Shown: positions 46,096-57,464, counted from the first letter of the stretch. The stretch is 64,000 bases of DNA from Vicia villosa (GCF_029867415.1 NW_026705415.1:1-64000), one strand, 5' to 3'. The notes: a model not told the origin generated them from the letters alone. Numbers and translations are program-made.

Positions 46096-46291
46096 CGACA
46101 TAAAATGCTTATTTTTCTTGTGATGCCATATTTAATGGTTTGGTCAAATAAGTTGCCTTTCCAATATCAACCAATGTAGATCCTAACTCATCATTTTTTA
46201 CTATAGTGTTACCGTCAATCCACTTGTATTTAAAAAAAGGCACTTTGAATAGAACATAATAAATTTCTAAAATTTCCTTAATACAATACAA
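46096..46291 (-). pseudogene. CACTA transposon protein fragment (DUF4216-like)
   Basis: The minus frame reads IKEILEIYYVLFKVPFFKYKW, then GSTLVDIGKATYLTKPLNMAS and, after a TAA at 46109-46111, AFYVA. This follows the conserved C-terminal domain next to TNP2-type transposases of plant CACTA elements (…LFKCKW…FTLVD…PFVLASQ..QVFYV). Only this piece is present. 46292-46535 is AT-rich without features. Confidence 0.55.
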
Positions 46292-46535
46292 AAATTAAAA
46301 TATGATAACTATATTAACAACAACATATAAGAAAATTTTTTTAACTAATACTTATACTTCAAGCAACATACAACAACATAGAATTTAATATGTTTATTTC
46401 TAGATTTTCTTTAGTTAACCTTGTTTAATATTTGTTAGTATATTATTGTCATTTATTCATGCATCATCTCCTATATCCTTACTAACATTATCTTGTTTAT
46501 ATTGAGGTATCACTATTGTAAAAAACGATACCGTA

Positions 46536-47878
46536 AACAAAGTATAAATAATTTGATTTTGACGGCAAGAAACTCACAAGGGTTAGAAAATATGGTAAAA
46601 TAAGAAGAATACAATAATTGGTTATAACTGTTATTCTTTCCTTTCTCTTTAATCAAGATTACAAGTTACAAGAATAACAAATAACTCTCCCATCCTAAAT
46701 TAGGATTTGCAGTATGCAATGATGAGAGACTAGTAAGCTATTTATAAAACCTAGCATACTAACTAATGGTCTTTTTCCACAAGGCCCATTACACAAGTTA
46801 AATTAATAAACAAGCTAACTTAACAAATTAGGGTTTAAACACTAAAGCCTAATTTAACATGCTAACAACCCTAGCATCTTTGACACCTGCATGCTAGACC
46901 CATCTTTGACTACATCATGCATATTTTGACACCAACTACCCTTTGACCATACTAGAGTTCGATACAATATCTCACAAATCTTCACCTTAGAACAAAATCT
47001 ATAACATCAAAGAACAAACAAACTTTCTTCATGCAGCTTTATCAACTGCATACTGTAGAAAAACATGCAATATGATAATGCCTTGGTGATCATATCAGCA
47101 GCATTGTCCTCAGTCGAAACCTTCAGCACTTGGACTTCTCCACGCTCGATTACTTCTCTGACGAAATGCAGCCTCACATCAAAGTACTTAATTCGCTCAT
47201 GATAGGCTGAATTCTTCGATAGGTGTGTTTCACTTTGACTATCACATTTAATAGTGATGCCTCGACCTTGAAGTTTCAGCTCATTTGCAAAACCTTCAAG
47301 CGACAATGCTTCTTTCACAGTTTCAGTTAGGGAAATATACTCCGCTTCAGTGGTTGATAAAGCAACAACCTTTGAAGTGTTGCTTTCCAACTAATTGCTT
47401 TGCCAAACATAGTGAAAACATATCCACAGATAGATTTTCTAGAATCCATACAACCTGCATAATCAGAGTCAACATATCCTTTAATTACTGCCTTAATATC
47501 TTCACCCAAGGCTCCACAATAAATTAGGACCCTGTGAGACTCATTTATGTATCTTAAAATCCACTTCAATGCTTGCCAATGAGCATTTCCAAGATTCGCC
47601 AGGTACCTGCTTACAAGACTTACTGCATATTCTATGTTGGGTCTAGTATAGACCATAGCATACATCAAAGAACCCACTATATTAGCATATGAGACGCTAT
47701 TCATGTAGGCACTAAAGCTTCATTAAAAACTACAAAGTATAAACAGTTTGATTTTGACGATAAGAAACTCACAAGGGTTAGAAAAGATGGTAAAATAAGA
47801 AGAACACAATATTTGGTTATAACAGCTATTCTTTCCTTTCTCATTAATCAAGATTACAAGTTACAAGAATAACAAACC
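46536..47878 (-). mobile_element. Deleted copia element with LTR pieces on both sides
   Basis: A segment of about 145 bp (ACAAAGTATAAA…TTTGATTTTGACGG…AATCAAGATTACAAGTTAC) occurs at about 46536-46684 and again at 47727-47878 in the same orientation, as expected of LTR pieces. Between them only the end of a minus-strand copia pol remains. The 47800-47878 part also begins the B/C duplicated block. Confidence 0.6.
47007..47704 (-). pseudogene. Copia RNase H, end of pol
   Basis: The first frame has YANIVGSLMYAMVYTRPNIEYAV and GYVDSDYAGCMDSRKSICGYVF (catalytic Asp). A frameshift near 47390 leads to ALSTTEAEYISLTETVKEAL (Glu), KCDSQSETHLSKNSAYHERIK and EDNAADMITKAL. RT is absent. The motifs fit a Tork-type copia pol rather than the SIRE-type element at 19024. 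Confidence 0.85.
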
Positions 47879-49107
47879 ACACTATTTTTCATCTTAAATT
47901 ATGTATCCATTATAAAGTCTTTTACTTTTTACTTTTTTATTTATTTTAGCATATAATAAATAATTTTTTTAAGCAAAATATTATATAATGGAGAACTAAG
48001 GGTTCTCCAACATTTTTACACGAAGACAGGGGAATAGCCGGCCAAAAAGAAAAATTACAATCCAATTAAAATTTCGAGAGAAATAACAACGTATTCTTAT
48101 TAAACTCGTAAAAAGAATAACTGGAATGTGTAATTTTTTGGCAAAAACACCACTTTCAAACAAGGAGCTTTATGTTCCAAACCGTGTCATTAAAGTTCCA
48201 ATGCTCCTCCCGGAAACACGCCCCGTTCCTTAATAACCATAAAGTCCAAGTTGTGGCAAGCCAAACAACATCTACCTTACTCTCTTTGACCTTTTGAGTA
48301 CAAAAGAACGAATGTCAATCCATAAAATTCGACAAACACTCATCCTCCAATCTATTCACTTTACCTACCCAAAGAGCAATTTCGCTCCAAATGTTCTTCA
48401 CCACGCAACAACAAAAAAAAAGAACGGTTGCTATTCTCAGCATCTAAACCACAAAAAATGCACTTTAATTTATCTAAAGGAATAGAAATACCTCTCTATA
48501 TCAAGAAGAAGTCTCCAATCGAAAGCCTTAATTTTGAAAAGCACCTCCGATTTCCACACGAGCCGAAAAACATCGTTGAACTTGTTTGGAGGTCTGTAAG
48601 GAATTAAGGCATTACCATAATATGAATAAGACGAAGCTACCGAAAAATCCAATCCGTTGTTACAAGCCCAAGAAACCGAATCTTTACCATCCGTGAAACC
48701 ACAAAAACCCTCCAACTTTTCCCAAAATAAAATGAAGCCACCCATATGGCCGGATTCTTCCAAAAAAAAACATGGAAATCCCAAAGTCACTCCACTGCCA
48801 CCTCCCTTCTATCCACCCACGCATAGCCGCCACCGACATCCCTTTTAAACTTGAAGCCTTGTATAAATCCGGGAATGCATCTTTCAAAATAATTTCCTCA
48901 AATAATTTTGCTTTACAAAACGGTGTATTAAAACCATTCTGAATAGCAAAACTACTACAAGGAACAATAGCATCATGAAAGGAACAATTACCAATCTTTA
49001 CGATATCCCTCCACCAAAATAGAACAATTAAACCTTGCTTTCAACACGTTGTACCAAAGCGAATCGTTCTCTTGAAGAATTCTCCACCTCCACTTGTTAA
49101 GAAGAGC
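47879..49107 (-). pseudogene. LINE 3' fragment in duplicated block, copy B
   Basis: Minus-strand LINE tail: DAFPDLYKASSLKG, RWQWSDFGISMFFF, SVSWACNNGLDFSVASSYSY, VWKSEVLFKIKAFDWRLLLD (zf-RVT), then a decayed end running to about 47960. A frameshift near 48765 (run of A on +) splits the frame. The segment is nearly identical to 61700-62972. Confidence 0.8.
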
Positions 49108-50353
49108 CATTTGGTGTTCCAGAACCATTTGTGGATTTGCTATTCTGATTCTTACTTATTTAAAATAGTTTTGTTCGGGTATTCTTTTAATTTACATATT
49201 ATTCTTAGTTTCATTCAGTCAAAGTTGTATCTATGTTTGTTGAAAAAAAGTGTTTTTTTTGTTTGTTGAAAAAAGCAACGGCATAATTAAAAAGAATGAA
49301 CATGATTTTACATATGGTATGATATGATTTATGAAGGTTTTTGAATGATTGTTTAAATTTTGTTAGATATTTTTTATGTATTATCTTGTATTATTGTTCT
49401 ATTTGATGTAGATGTCCCTTTTTGAAATATATTCTGATTATATTTGACTTTTCTCTAGTTAGCATTGCTTTTGTTTTGATGTTTAGAGAGTAATTTTTCT
49501 GTCATTTATAATTGAGTTGGTGCTGTATTTTGGGGTTGATAATGCTTGTTCTTGGTTGTATAGTTAAAGTGATTCATCATGGGTGATTTTTTTCTTGTTT
49601 AGAACATAGGTGTTTTCTGTTGTTCATTGTCCTGCTAGTGCATGCTTTGGTTCAACAAGATTGTGGGGTGGTTGCCCCTTGATATTGATTTTGGTTTATG
49701 TGCTTTGGAATTTTTGGTTTATGTGCTTTCAAGATAGGATAGTTAACAACTCTTAGATACAAACTAAATCAAATTATATTCATTACAGTGTGTCACTTTC
49801 AATTTGAACACAACAAGCTATATCTACATATTTTCACCATATGCTCTAACCACTTTTATATACACAGGATTAGGCCAAGCATGTACTGTTTAAAAGACAA
49901 GTACTCAACAGGTTCTTTTTGTTGGTCGTTTGGTACAAAAATAATGTGTTGATCATTTTATTGTGATTGCTTATGTGTTTTAAAAAGAAGATAAAATGAA
50001 ATGTGATGAAAGTGCAGGTAAAACAAGATTGAGACTCCAACCATAAATGGGTATGAATGTATGATGAATTGTTTAATATAGTGAGTTATATGTTGATGTT
50101 GAATTTAGATGTCATTGAAGTTAATACTTGTAAATTTTAATTTTCATGAGTATTAGATATCTCTTTGTAGTAAATTGTTGTTAGCCACAATGAACAAAGT
50201 AAAAAGTATAAATGAAGGTGGATCTCTTAGAAAAATTGGTCGAGAAGACCGACTAAAAGTTTTGAAGTTCCTCTTCAAGCTAAATCAAGATATAAATTTT
50301 GAGGGCCCAAAGCTATTTATAGTTAACATATTTTGTTTTTATATTTAATGCAG

Positions 50354-50520
50354 AAAGGTATCAACGTATCAACGAAGAAGATGAAAATGAGGATATAGAT
50401 GATGAATTATTTCAAGAGGATGATGTAAGTGGTGAATTTCAAGAGGTTGACATTGATGATGAATTTCACGATGAAGACACGGGTGAAGAATTTCAAGGAG
50501 ACTATGTAGATGATGAATAA
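50354..50520 (+). pseudogene. Acidic repeat ORF remnant inside the insertion
   Basis: After an acceptor-like TTTAATGCAG the frame reads RYQRINEEDENEDIDDELFQ and ends YVDDE-stop. Units of about 13 residues (DDELFQEDDVSG, GEFQEVDIDDEFHDED, GEEFQGDYVDDE) repeat. An ATG frame at 50190-50312 (MNKVKSINEGGSLRK) may be an upstream exon, but no good donor joins them. Family not recognised. Confidence 0.35.
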
Positions 50521-50944
50521 TTTTGAAACAAATTCTAATGAGTAGGATGATTTTTTATAGGTTTATATGAATGCATTAAACTTAAACAATGTCATTTTAT
50601 CAAGCATTGTTAGATAATTTATTTATAACTACATATTTGAACTAAACTGTGAATTCAACTTTATTACCAAAGTTTTTATGGTATATTGTATGTTTGGCTT
50701 ATAGCGGATTATATTTACAAAATGATAAATATTGTAACTACTATTAAAGATAGTGATAAATATTTTAAATACTATTAAAGATAGTGATAAATATTGTAAA
50801 TATTATGTAGATATTGAAAATAATATTTTCGATTTACTAATTAACCACAATAAAAATGATATATTTATATTTTTGGGATTAATCTTGATTGTATTTAATA
50901 TGTAAAGATGTTGCTTAAAGGGAACGATTCATAATTGGTGTCAA

Positions 50945-51150
50945 ATATAGCAACGCTTAAAAATTGTTGCCTTAGGTGCCTCAGTAAAAGCGTCCCCTAT
51001 TCTAGTTTTACAGGCAACGTTTTTAAATAGTGTGCCCTAAGAGTGAAATGTGCGTTGCCTAAAACATTTGGCAACGCTCGTATAGAAGACACTCAAAAAT
51101 CGTCCCCTATTCTTTTAGGCAACACTTTTTAGATTTCTGGCAACAATTTT
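50945..51150. repeat. Subterminal GGCAACG/CGTTGCC motif cluster
   Basis: About seven copies in both orientations within 200 bp (near 50950, 50968, 51013, 51053, 51070, 51116, 51140). Such clusters bind transposase-type proteins in CACTA elements; here function is inferred. Confidence 0.55.
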
Positions 51151-51178
51151 TGAATGTTCCAAGAGACAATAAATGTTG

Positions 51179-52071
51179 TAAATTAAACACTACAATGTTT
51201 TTTTATTCCTAATCCCCCCTTTTCAAACACTAAATTCACGTTCTTCCAACTAACCCAACCCACACAACTTAATCTGCCTCTCTAACTTTTTTTTAATAAA
51301 AAATAATATTAACGAGGTCTTTACTTTTATGAAATCATTGGTATAAATAAAAATATGAAAATAATAATTTTATTTAATTTATTATTATTATATTAAATTA
51401 GTGAGCAAATATATTTAACAAAGGTTTAATTTTCATGTAGGTTCTCACTTTTAGTAAAAGAAGTGGGGTTTTGAAATTTTATAAAACAATTTTCTTAAAT
51501 AAGAAAATAATTAATTTATAGTAATAAACATATGTAATTTATTTTAAAAATTAATACATTTAATTAACGCCCCGTAAAGAGTTCCTAATTAACGTTTTTT
51601 TCGAATTTATTTATCATTTTTTGTTTGATATGATTTTTTTACTCTAATATAACAAAAAAATTATAATTTATTATCGTAAATATAAATTGGAGAATATAAA
51701 TAATTGATAACCTCTTTATACACGAGAAAGGTAGAATGTTCCAATAATAAAAGTTACAAAAAATAGAAAAAATGTTACCTGATCGGAACCATTTTCAATA
51801 TTTAATGTGTTAGAGTTTTGCCACTAAATACTTTAAAACTATACAATACTAACGTAAGATTATGAGTTAAGTACACGAAATTAATCAAATAAAAAATTAT
51901 TAAAAGTAAGAAATAGTACGTTAAAAAATTACAAATGACATTTATATATATAGAAGGAAACTCAACTACTAATTAATCAGTAAGTAAGGAGAGAATCTCA
52001 CCAATGAATCATGAAAATTTAAAATTAGATTCATATATTAAAATACTAACTAACCTATATTTGAAGCAGTA
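51179..52071 (-). other. F-box gene downstream flank, copy B
   Basis: AT-rich sequence shared with 42766-43660 and 62972-63870. It includes one unit of the degenerate AT-rich repeat (51420-51620). No gene. Confidence 0.8.
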
Positions 52072-52155
52072 TTAAGGATCAAATGATTTGATACAAGCAA
52101 ACTGTAACAAACAACTAAGTAGATATAAAGGAGGCTTTACATAACTACCTTGCAC

Positions 52156-52938
52156 TTATAGATCATCCTGAGTGTCTACATGTTCAACATAACTAAGATA
52201 GCTTTCAGGTAATATTTGAACAGGAATGCCTATAAAAGTAAAAGTACAAAGATTTGGAGTAGATAGTTTGATGTTCCCTTGGTAAGAATATGATTGTATT
52301 GTCAGGTTGAGAAGGGTGCTACTTGATATACATATATTATGTTCTCCTTGAATTTCAAAATGAGAAATCTCCAAAGTACTCAACTTTGGAAATGCTGAAA
52401 AAGGATCTGCTCCGCCTAAAAAAGTGACATATCTTAGATGCAAACTGGTTAATGCTTGAAAACACCTAGGATTGGGGAATAATATATTTTGAAACTCTTG
52501 AGAGGTGTGGCGTGATAAAAAGCAAGATGGAAAGACTTGAATATTACACCGGACATGGATTTCTAATTGTTGAACATTGTGCGCTACAGCATAATTTAAA
52601 ATCCTCTCAAATAGGCGACGCTTCATGGAAATGGGAGAGTGAAGATTAAGAGCGTATAATGAGGCTGAGGCATCGCGTAGTAACAAAATCTGATGTATAA
52701 ATTTTGTGAAAGTTTTGCGACGAGTAAAGTGTGAAGAGCTTAATAAAAGAGATGGAAGAGGCTTCCAGAGATTTCTCCATAGTGTGGATAGAATGCAACT
52801 ATGAACGGCTTCTTTAGCATTTAGAAAGGAGAGTATGTGAAGAAGAATACAAATTGGTAAACTAGTTAACCTATCTTCATTTATATTGTTTCGTGAAGAG
52901 TGGGAAGATGCTTTTTCCATTGATATTTTTAAAGACAC
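52156..52938 (-). CDS. F-box/LRR protein, C-terminally shortened (copy B)
   Basis: A 260-codon ORF. The F-box is at residues about 20-65 (DRLTSLPICILLHILSFLNA, CILSTLWRNLWKPLP). Leucine-rich segments follow (FQALTSLHLRYVTFLGGA, FPKLSTLEISHFEI, LLNLTIQSYS, LCTFTFIGIPVQIL). F-box proteins recruit targets to SCF ubiquitin ligases. The family usually has 350-450 residues. Here a TAA at 52156-52158 ends the frame, yet the same frame continues to 52075 with YVKPPLYLLSCLLQFACIKS, resembling the next conserved block. A TATA box lies 65 bp upstream. M7 is an alternative start. It is either a functional short protein or a young pseudogene. Confidence 0.65.
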   Translation of the reverse strand: MSLKISMEKASSHSSRNNINEDRLTSLPICILLHILSFLNAKEAVHSCILSTLWRNLWKPLPSLLLSSSHFTRRKTFTKFIHQILLLRDASASLYALNLHSPISMKRRLFERILNYAVAHNVQQLEIHVRCNIQVFPSCFLSRHTSQEFQNILFPNPRCFQALTSLHLRYVTFLGGADPFSAFPKLSTLEISHFEIQGEHNICISSSTLLNLTIQSYSYQGNIKLSTPNLCTFTFIGIPVQILPESYLSYVEHVDTQDDL

Positions 52939-53002
52939 TTCTGATGAAGACGAATGAATTATATTGTTGACAGAATGCTAAAAAGAACTCTATTCTTCTA
53001 CG

Positions 53003-53008
53003 TTTATA
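53003..53008 (-). promoter_or_regulatory. TATA box of the F-box gene
   Basis: Minus-strand CTTATAAACG, 65 bp upstream of the ATG at 52938; a plausible core promoter. Confidence 0.45.
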
Positions 53009-53084
53009 AGTTGCCTCACAGGTGTCAAAAAGATATTCAACAAGAACTTATATATCACTCTCTATGATTACTTTTCATGCTTCT

Positions 53085-54489
53085 TGGCGAATTAGGGTTT
53101 AGAATTTTAAAATAAAAATTCCTTAAATTAGAAAATAATTTATAATGATAAATATATGTAATTATTGTTTAAAAGTACTATATTTAATTTATACTTCATA
53201 AAGAAAAAGGTAGGTAATTAATATATATTTTTTGTTTTTTTATTATTATTTTTCTTATCAGGGTTTTGGAATTTTCAAATAAGAATTCCTTAAATTAGAA
53301 AATATTTTATTGATAATAAATATATGTAATTATTGTTGAAAAGTAGTATATTAATTAACGATTCTTCAAAAAAAAAAAGGGTAATTACTATGCTTTTTTT
53401 GTTTAATCTCTTATTATTTTTCTTATTTGGGTTTTGGAATTTAAGAAAAAAAAAAACTCCTTACGGTACAAATTATTTTATTAAAAATAAATATTCGTAA
53501 TTATTGGAAAATGGTACAATATTTAATTAACGCTTCATTAAGAAAAAATACTTACCTAATATATTATTAATTTTCTTTTGACAAGGTCTTTAATTTTTTA
53601 AAGATTTTGATATAAACAGATTATTAAAATTAATAATTTTATTAAATTTATTATTATCATAAAGTTGAGAGAATAAATATTTCATAGCAGGTTTAACATC
53701 TATGTACGTTCTCACAATTGGCTAATGAATGGTTTAGAAATTTTACAGTAAACATATCTTAAATTAAAATACTATTTCTTACTAATAATAATTATATGTA
53801 ATTATTCATAAAATGTTGTTTATTTAATTAAGGATTGATAAATATAATGTGGGCTATTTGTTCATGCTATTATAATATTTATTTTAAGGTTTAGGTATTT
53901 TAAAATAAAAATTGTTTAAATTAAAAAATATTTTATTAGTAATAAATTGATGAAATTATTTTTAAAAAAGTAGTATGTTTAACTAACGTCTCAATAAGAA
54001 AAAATGAAAGTAATTAAAAAGTATTTTTGTTTATTCTATTATTATTTTTATTATTAGGGTTTAGGAATTTTAAATTACAAATTACTTAATTTAGAAAATA
54101 TTTTTTTAATAATAAATATATGTAATTATTACTAAAAATTAATATAAATAATTAACTCTTCATAAAGAAAAAGTAGGTAATTATTCTATTATTTATTTTA
54201 TTTAGTCAAATCTTTACTTTTATTAAATTATTGATATAAATAATTATTTATTAAATTTAATATTTTCAAAAATTGGAGAGCAAAAATACTTTATAGCAGG
54301 TTTAACTTCTATGTAGGTTCTTATTATTGACAAAACAACCAGATATTAGAATTTTTAAATAAAAGTTTTTTAGATTAGAGAATATCTATTTAATAATTAA
54401 TTTATATGTAATCATTATTAAAAATGAGTAATTTTAACTAACGCCTCATAAATAAGAAATCCCTAATTAACTTTATTTCAGAAAAAAAA
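53085..54489. repeat. Degenerate AT-rich tandem array
   Basis: At least six diverged units start near 53085, 53262, 53425, 53715, 53885, 54050 and 54340. Each has GGGTTT(T)GGAATTTTAAA, CTTAAATTAGAAAATATTTTATT, AATAAATATATGTAATTATT and TTAATTAACG(C)TTCATAAAGAAAAA. GCAGGTTTAAC(T/A)TCTATGTA(G/C)GTTCT precedes some units. No gene is present. Confidence 0.7.
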
Positions 54490-54498
54490 AATTTAATT
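54490..54498. repeat. Putative 9-bp target duplication, left of the Mutator-like element
   Basis: AATTTAATT here and ATTTTAATT at 60840-60848 agree at 8 of 9 positions; nine bases is the usual Mutator duplication. Confidence 0.5.
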
Positions 54499-54740
54499 AA
54501 CCATGTTTAAGAAAAAAAATTACCAAAAAAACTATATTTTCGGGGTATTTACCAAACTGTCTAGGTTTGGGACCCCAGAGAAGTGGATGCGCCAAACCAA
54601 ATGGCGTATAAGTGTTAAAAGTGGGTGTATGCGCCAAACCATTTGGCTAACCCTAAAAAAGGGATTGTTTGCGCCAAATGAAATGGCGCATTAGGCTTCT
54701 TTTTGCACTAATAGCCATTTCATTTGGCGCCAAAGGCTTA
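54499..54740 (+). repeat. Left terminal inverted repeat with palindromic motifs
   Basis: The outer 80 bp match the right end in reverse. Four GCGCCAAA-type palindromes follow at 54589, 54631, 54671 and 54714, about 41 bp apart; the best is GCGCCAAATGAAATGGCGC. Confidence 0.85.
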
Positions 54741-55026
54741 TTCTTTTTTTTTTTTTTTCATTTTTTTTTATTCTTTTTTGTTAAGATTTTGTTAATATAT
54801 ATATTTTCAAAATTCCATTTTTATTTAATTAGTTAAGATATATATATAAATAAATTTTCAAAATAATTTTTTAGTCTTAAAAATGAAGTACACAAAACGT
54901 AAATTGACATTTGTTAACCGAAAATATAACAATGGTGCATTATATTAAAGGAACGAAACATCGATTACAGATAATTAGAGAAACGATATATCGACACAAT
55001 TGATTAAAGAAAATACAACAATATGA

Positions 55027-55884
55027 TCAATGGCGTCCATCACCAAGATAGCCATCCGTTCCGCAATTTCGTCTTGTTATGACACGTTTGCCGCGATCGT
55101 TGATCCCGCCGCGAATATTGGCACCACCCCTTTCCCTAGCTCTGCCCCTACCTCTGCCCCTTTGTGGTTCTTGCTGGGTTTGTGTCACTGGGCCCGGCAT
55201 TGGGATGTCTCGTGGATCGCTGTCAATGAATTCGTCGACGCCCCCATAATTATCCGGAAAACCGCTGTTGTAAAGTTGGTTACCCATCCCCTCAAACGTG
55301 TTAAGTCGTCGTGGTGGAGTGGGTTGGGAAAAGACTTCGGGTTCATAGCATCCAGCTGCACTAGAACTACCCTGATTAAAGCCGAGTTGGTTTGAAGGTG
55401 TTGCGAAGCCGGAGGGGGTGCCACGGTAAGAGGATTCACCATGAGGACCATCGTCGGGACTAAGATGAAGGCTAGATGAACCGGGAGTAAGGTTTTGGCC
55501 GAATCCCCTTGTGGACCCTGCAAATGCTGCAAATCCGAATGGTTATGAATGGGTCTGATATTGGTCCGAGGAATGATGGTGGTCATCATATTCTTGTAAT
55601 GGTTGAGACTGGGATTGGAAAATATTTGATTGGCGGTAGTTGCGTGCGGAACGGGATGGAGTACTGAAAAGATTTTGTTGTTGTTGCTGGAGTTGTTGTT
55701 GTTCCTGGAGTTGTTGTTGTTCCTGGAGTTGTTGTTGTTGTTACTGTTGTTGGAGTTGTTGTTGGCGTTGTTGTAGGCGTTGTTGTTGTCGTTGTTGTTG
55801 CCGTAGTTATTGTTGTTGTTGTTGTTGTTGTTCCTCTTCCAGTTGTTGTTGTTGTGGCAAGATGTAGTTCTGTGCACGGGGATC
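55027..55884 (-). pseudogene. Glutamine-rich passenger gene, C-terminal part
   Basis: One minus frame from DPRAQNYILPQQQQ (55884) passes through a CAA-coded polyglutamine region broken by Leu/Arg/Glu. Then come a Ser/Gly/Pro-rich stretch (GESSYRGTPSGF, FSQPTPPRRLNTFEG) and a C-terminal RGRGRGRARERGG tail. The stop is at 55027. Two CAA codons of the tract have become TAA and a third TAA lies near 55543. Such tails occur in transposon-borne plant mobile domain proteins, but that domain is not visible here, so the identity is only a suggestion. Confidence 0.5.
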
Positions 55885-56031
55885 TTTTTTTTTAAAAAAA
55901 ATTAGGGTTTACGTTTTTTACTTGTATGTAAAACACTATATGAAACCCTAATTGTGATACAGACCTAAGGCAAGGCGTCAATGCCTCTATAAATTAGGGT
56001 TTCATGTGTGCATTAGTACACACACTCAAAA

Positions 56032-56400
56032 ATGAGATCTCGAATAAGGCCAGATAGCTCGCACCGGACTTCTGAGCCTCCACCACCTGTGAGGCGTTTG
56101 GACTATCAACCGGACGTTCGTAGAAGGAACAGATACGTTATCTTCTCTGCCGTCAAACCTCCCATGCAGGTGATGTTTTGGAATATCCAAACCATGGATC
56201 AGCTTAAGAGAAACATCCTTAGGTTTTTGGACGGGGAGTGCAGTCCAGGCGAACAAATCAGATCTATCAAGAGACTTCGAACAAGGGGAGGTGTTTTTCT
56301 CGAAAGGCATCGTTGGTGGGAGGCTATGGAAGACGACATCCAATGCACTCTAATGATGGAGGACAGAGAAGACATTGTTTTAACCGTTGTAATATCCTAG
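56032..56400 (+). CDS. MULE accessory ORF 1 (122 aa), PB1-like
   Basis: An intact ORF starting MRSRIRPDSSHR, 44 bp after a TATAAAT at 55988-55994. An Arg/Pro-rich N-terminus leads into a compact domain: strand PMQVMFWNIQ, helix TMDQLKRNILRFLDG, strand IRSIKRL, helix RWWEAMEDDIQCTLMM, strand DIVLTVVIS. That order resembles a ubiquitin-like/PB1 fold. It is related to accessory ORF 2 at 56706 and loosely to the N-terminus of the transposase. It lies on the same strand as the transposase. The fold is inferred from pattern only; function unknown. Confidence 0.5.
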   Translation: MRSRIRPDSSHRTSEPPPPVRRLDYQPDVRRRNRYVIFSAVKPPMQVMFWNIQTMDQLKRNILRFLDGECSPGEQIRSIKRLRTRGGVFLERHRWWEAMEDDIQCTLMMEDREDIVLTVVIS

Positions 56401-56705
56401 ACGCCACAGTTTCTTTATCATTTCAGTAACTTCTGTACCGTTCAATTAAATGCTCTTAGCATATCTGTACCGTTCAATTAAATGTTGTTAACATATTTCA
56501 ATGAAATGATATTTTATTGTTACAAAGTTTCCAATTATTATTTAAGTTATTAATAATTAACAATAAAATTTCCCTCTGCCTTGCACCCGCTATAAATAGT
56601 AGTGTGTGTGTGGAGTTGAAGTACTAACTCTTCTTTCATTCTTACTGTAAACACTAAAAATTGAACTCAGTTTAGGCTGTGGTCTTCTTTGAGGAAGGTA
56701 GTCGC

Positions 56706-56984
56706 ATGCGGGTTTGCCTTAACCCTCACTGGAATTTCCAGAGAATTGTTAGAGCCATCAACACTGGGTTTCGTCAACTAGATGGTCCAACCAGAAAAGT
56801 TAAACAGCTAGATTACCGATGTCCATACATTACGTTGACGGATAATAACCCTGAAGGCACGTACATGTATTATTGGGATCGTGTGAAAGACGATGTGGAC
56901 GTGGATCTAATGTTTTGGACACACAGTGGAGAAGTTAACCGAGGCGTTGAAGATCCCCTTGTTCTTGCAGTGATACTTGAGTAG
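56706..56984 (+). CDS. MULE accessory ORF 2 (about 92 aa), PB1-like
   Basis: From MRVCLNPHWNFQ to LVLAVILE-stop. It aligns with ORF 1: WNFQRIVRAINTGFRQLDG with WNIQTMDQLKRNILRFLDG, YYWDRVKDDVDVDLMF with RWWEAMEDDIQCTLMM, and LVLAVILE with IVLTVVIS. The frame is open a further nine codons upstream (VVFFEEGSR) after a TTTAG, possibly an acceptor. A TATAAATA lies at 56591-56598. Intact; function unknown. 56401-56590 is a spacer with repeated CTGTACCGTTCAATTAAATG. Confidence 0.45.
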   Translation: MRVCLNPHWNFQRIVRAINTGFRQLDGPTRKVKQLDYRCPYITLTDNNPEGTYMYYWDRVKDDVDVDLMFWTHSGEVNRGVEDPLVLAVILE

Positions 56985-57333
56985 TTTAGATTAACTGTTG
57001 TTTTATTTGTTGCAATGAGTGAGCGTGTACTACCAGTTGTTCTGTGTTCTTTTCTTTTCTGCAATGTAACATCGTGATTTACCGATGGTTTTGTGTTGCC
57101 AACGCAGGGTCATTGAATTAAAATAAATGTGGTTGTTGGGTTAGTTGTTTTCGTCTGAACAATAATTACCCTAGCGGATGTGTACAATAATTAAAATACA
57201 TATAATTGGTAATTTATATACGTAATTATTAACTATATTTATAATTAGTAATATATATTATTAAAATACATATAATTATTAATTAGAATATATACATTTA
57301 TTAAATAAAATATATATACGTAATTATTAATTA

Positions 57334-57369
<36 letters not shown>

Positions 57370-57464
57370 TAATTAAAATATATATACGTAATTATTAATT
57401 ATATGTATAATTAGTAATATATATAATTAGTATTTTAGTAACATCATTATTATTTATATATATA
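56985..57464. repeat. AT-rich spacer with TA microsatellite
   Basis: 57180-57460 consists largely of TAATTATTAATTA/TATATACGTAATTATT units and a TA run at about 57339-57364. No ORF. Confidence 0.8.

Larger units (their letters stand above)
49108..51178 (+). mobile_element. 2.07-kb insertion unique to block copy B (CACTA-like?)
   Basis: Copies A and C read GAAGA(G/T)C|TAAATT(A/T)AACAC without interruption. In copy B 2071 bp lie between GAAGAGC (49107) and TAAATTAAACAC (51179). No clear target duplication or terminal inverted repeat is visible. The right 200 bp have many GGCAACG/CGTTGCC motifs as in CACTA subterminal repeats. The left 1 kb is T-rich without genes. Confidence 0.5.

Noticed and set aside
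55640..55867. Cys/Ser-rich plus-strand ORF
   Set aside because: It is the antisense of the CAA polyglutamine tract (TGT/TGC/TGG runs).
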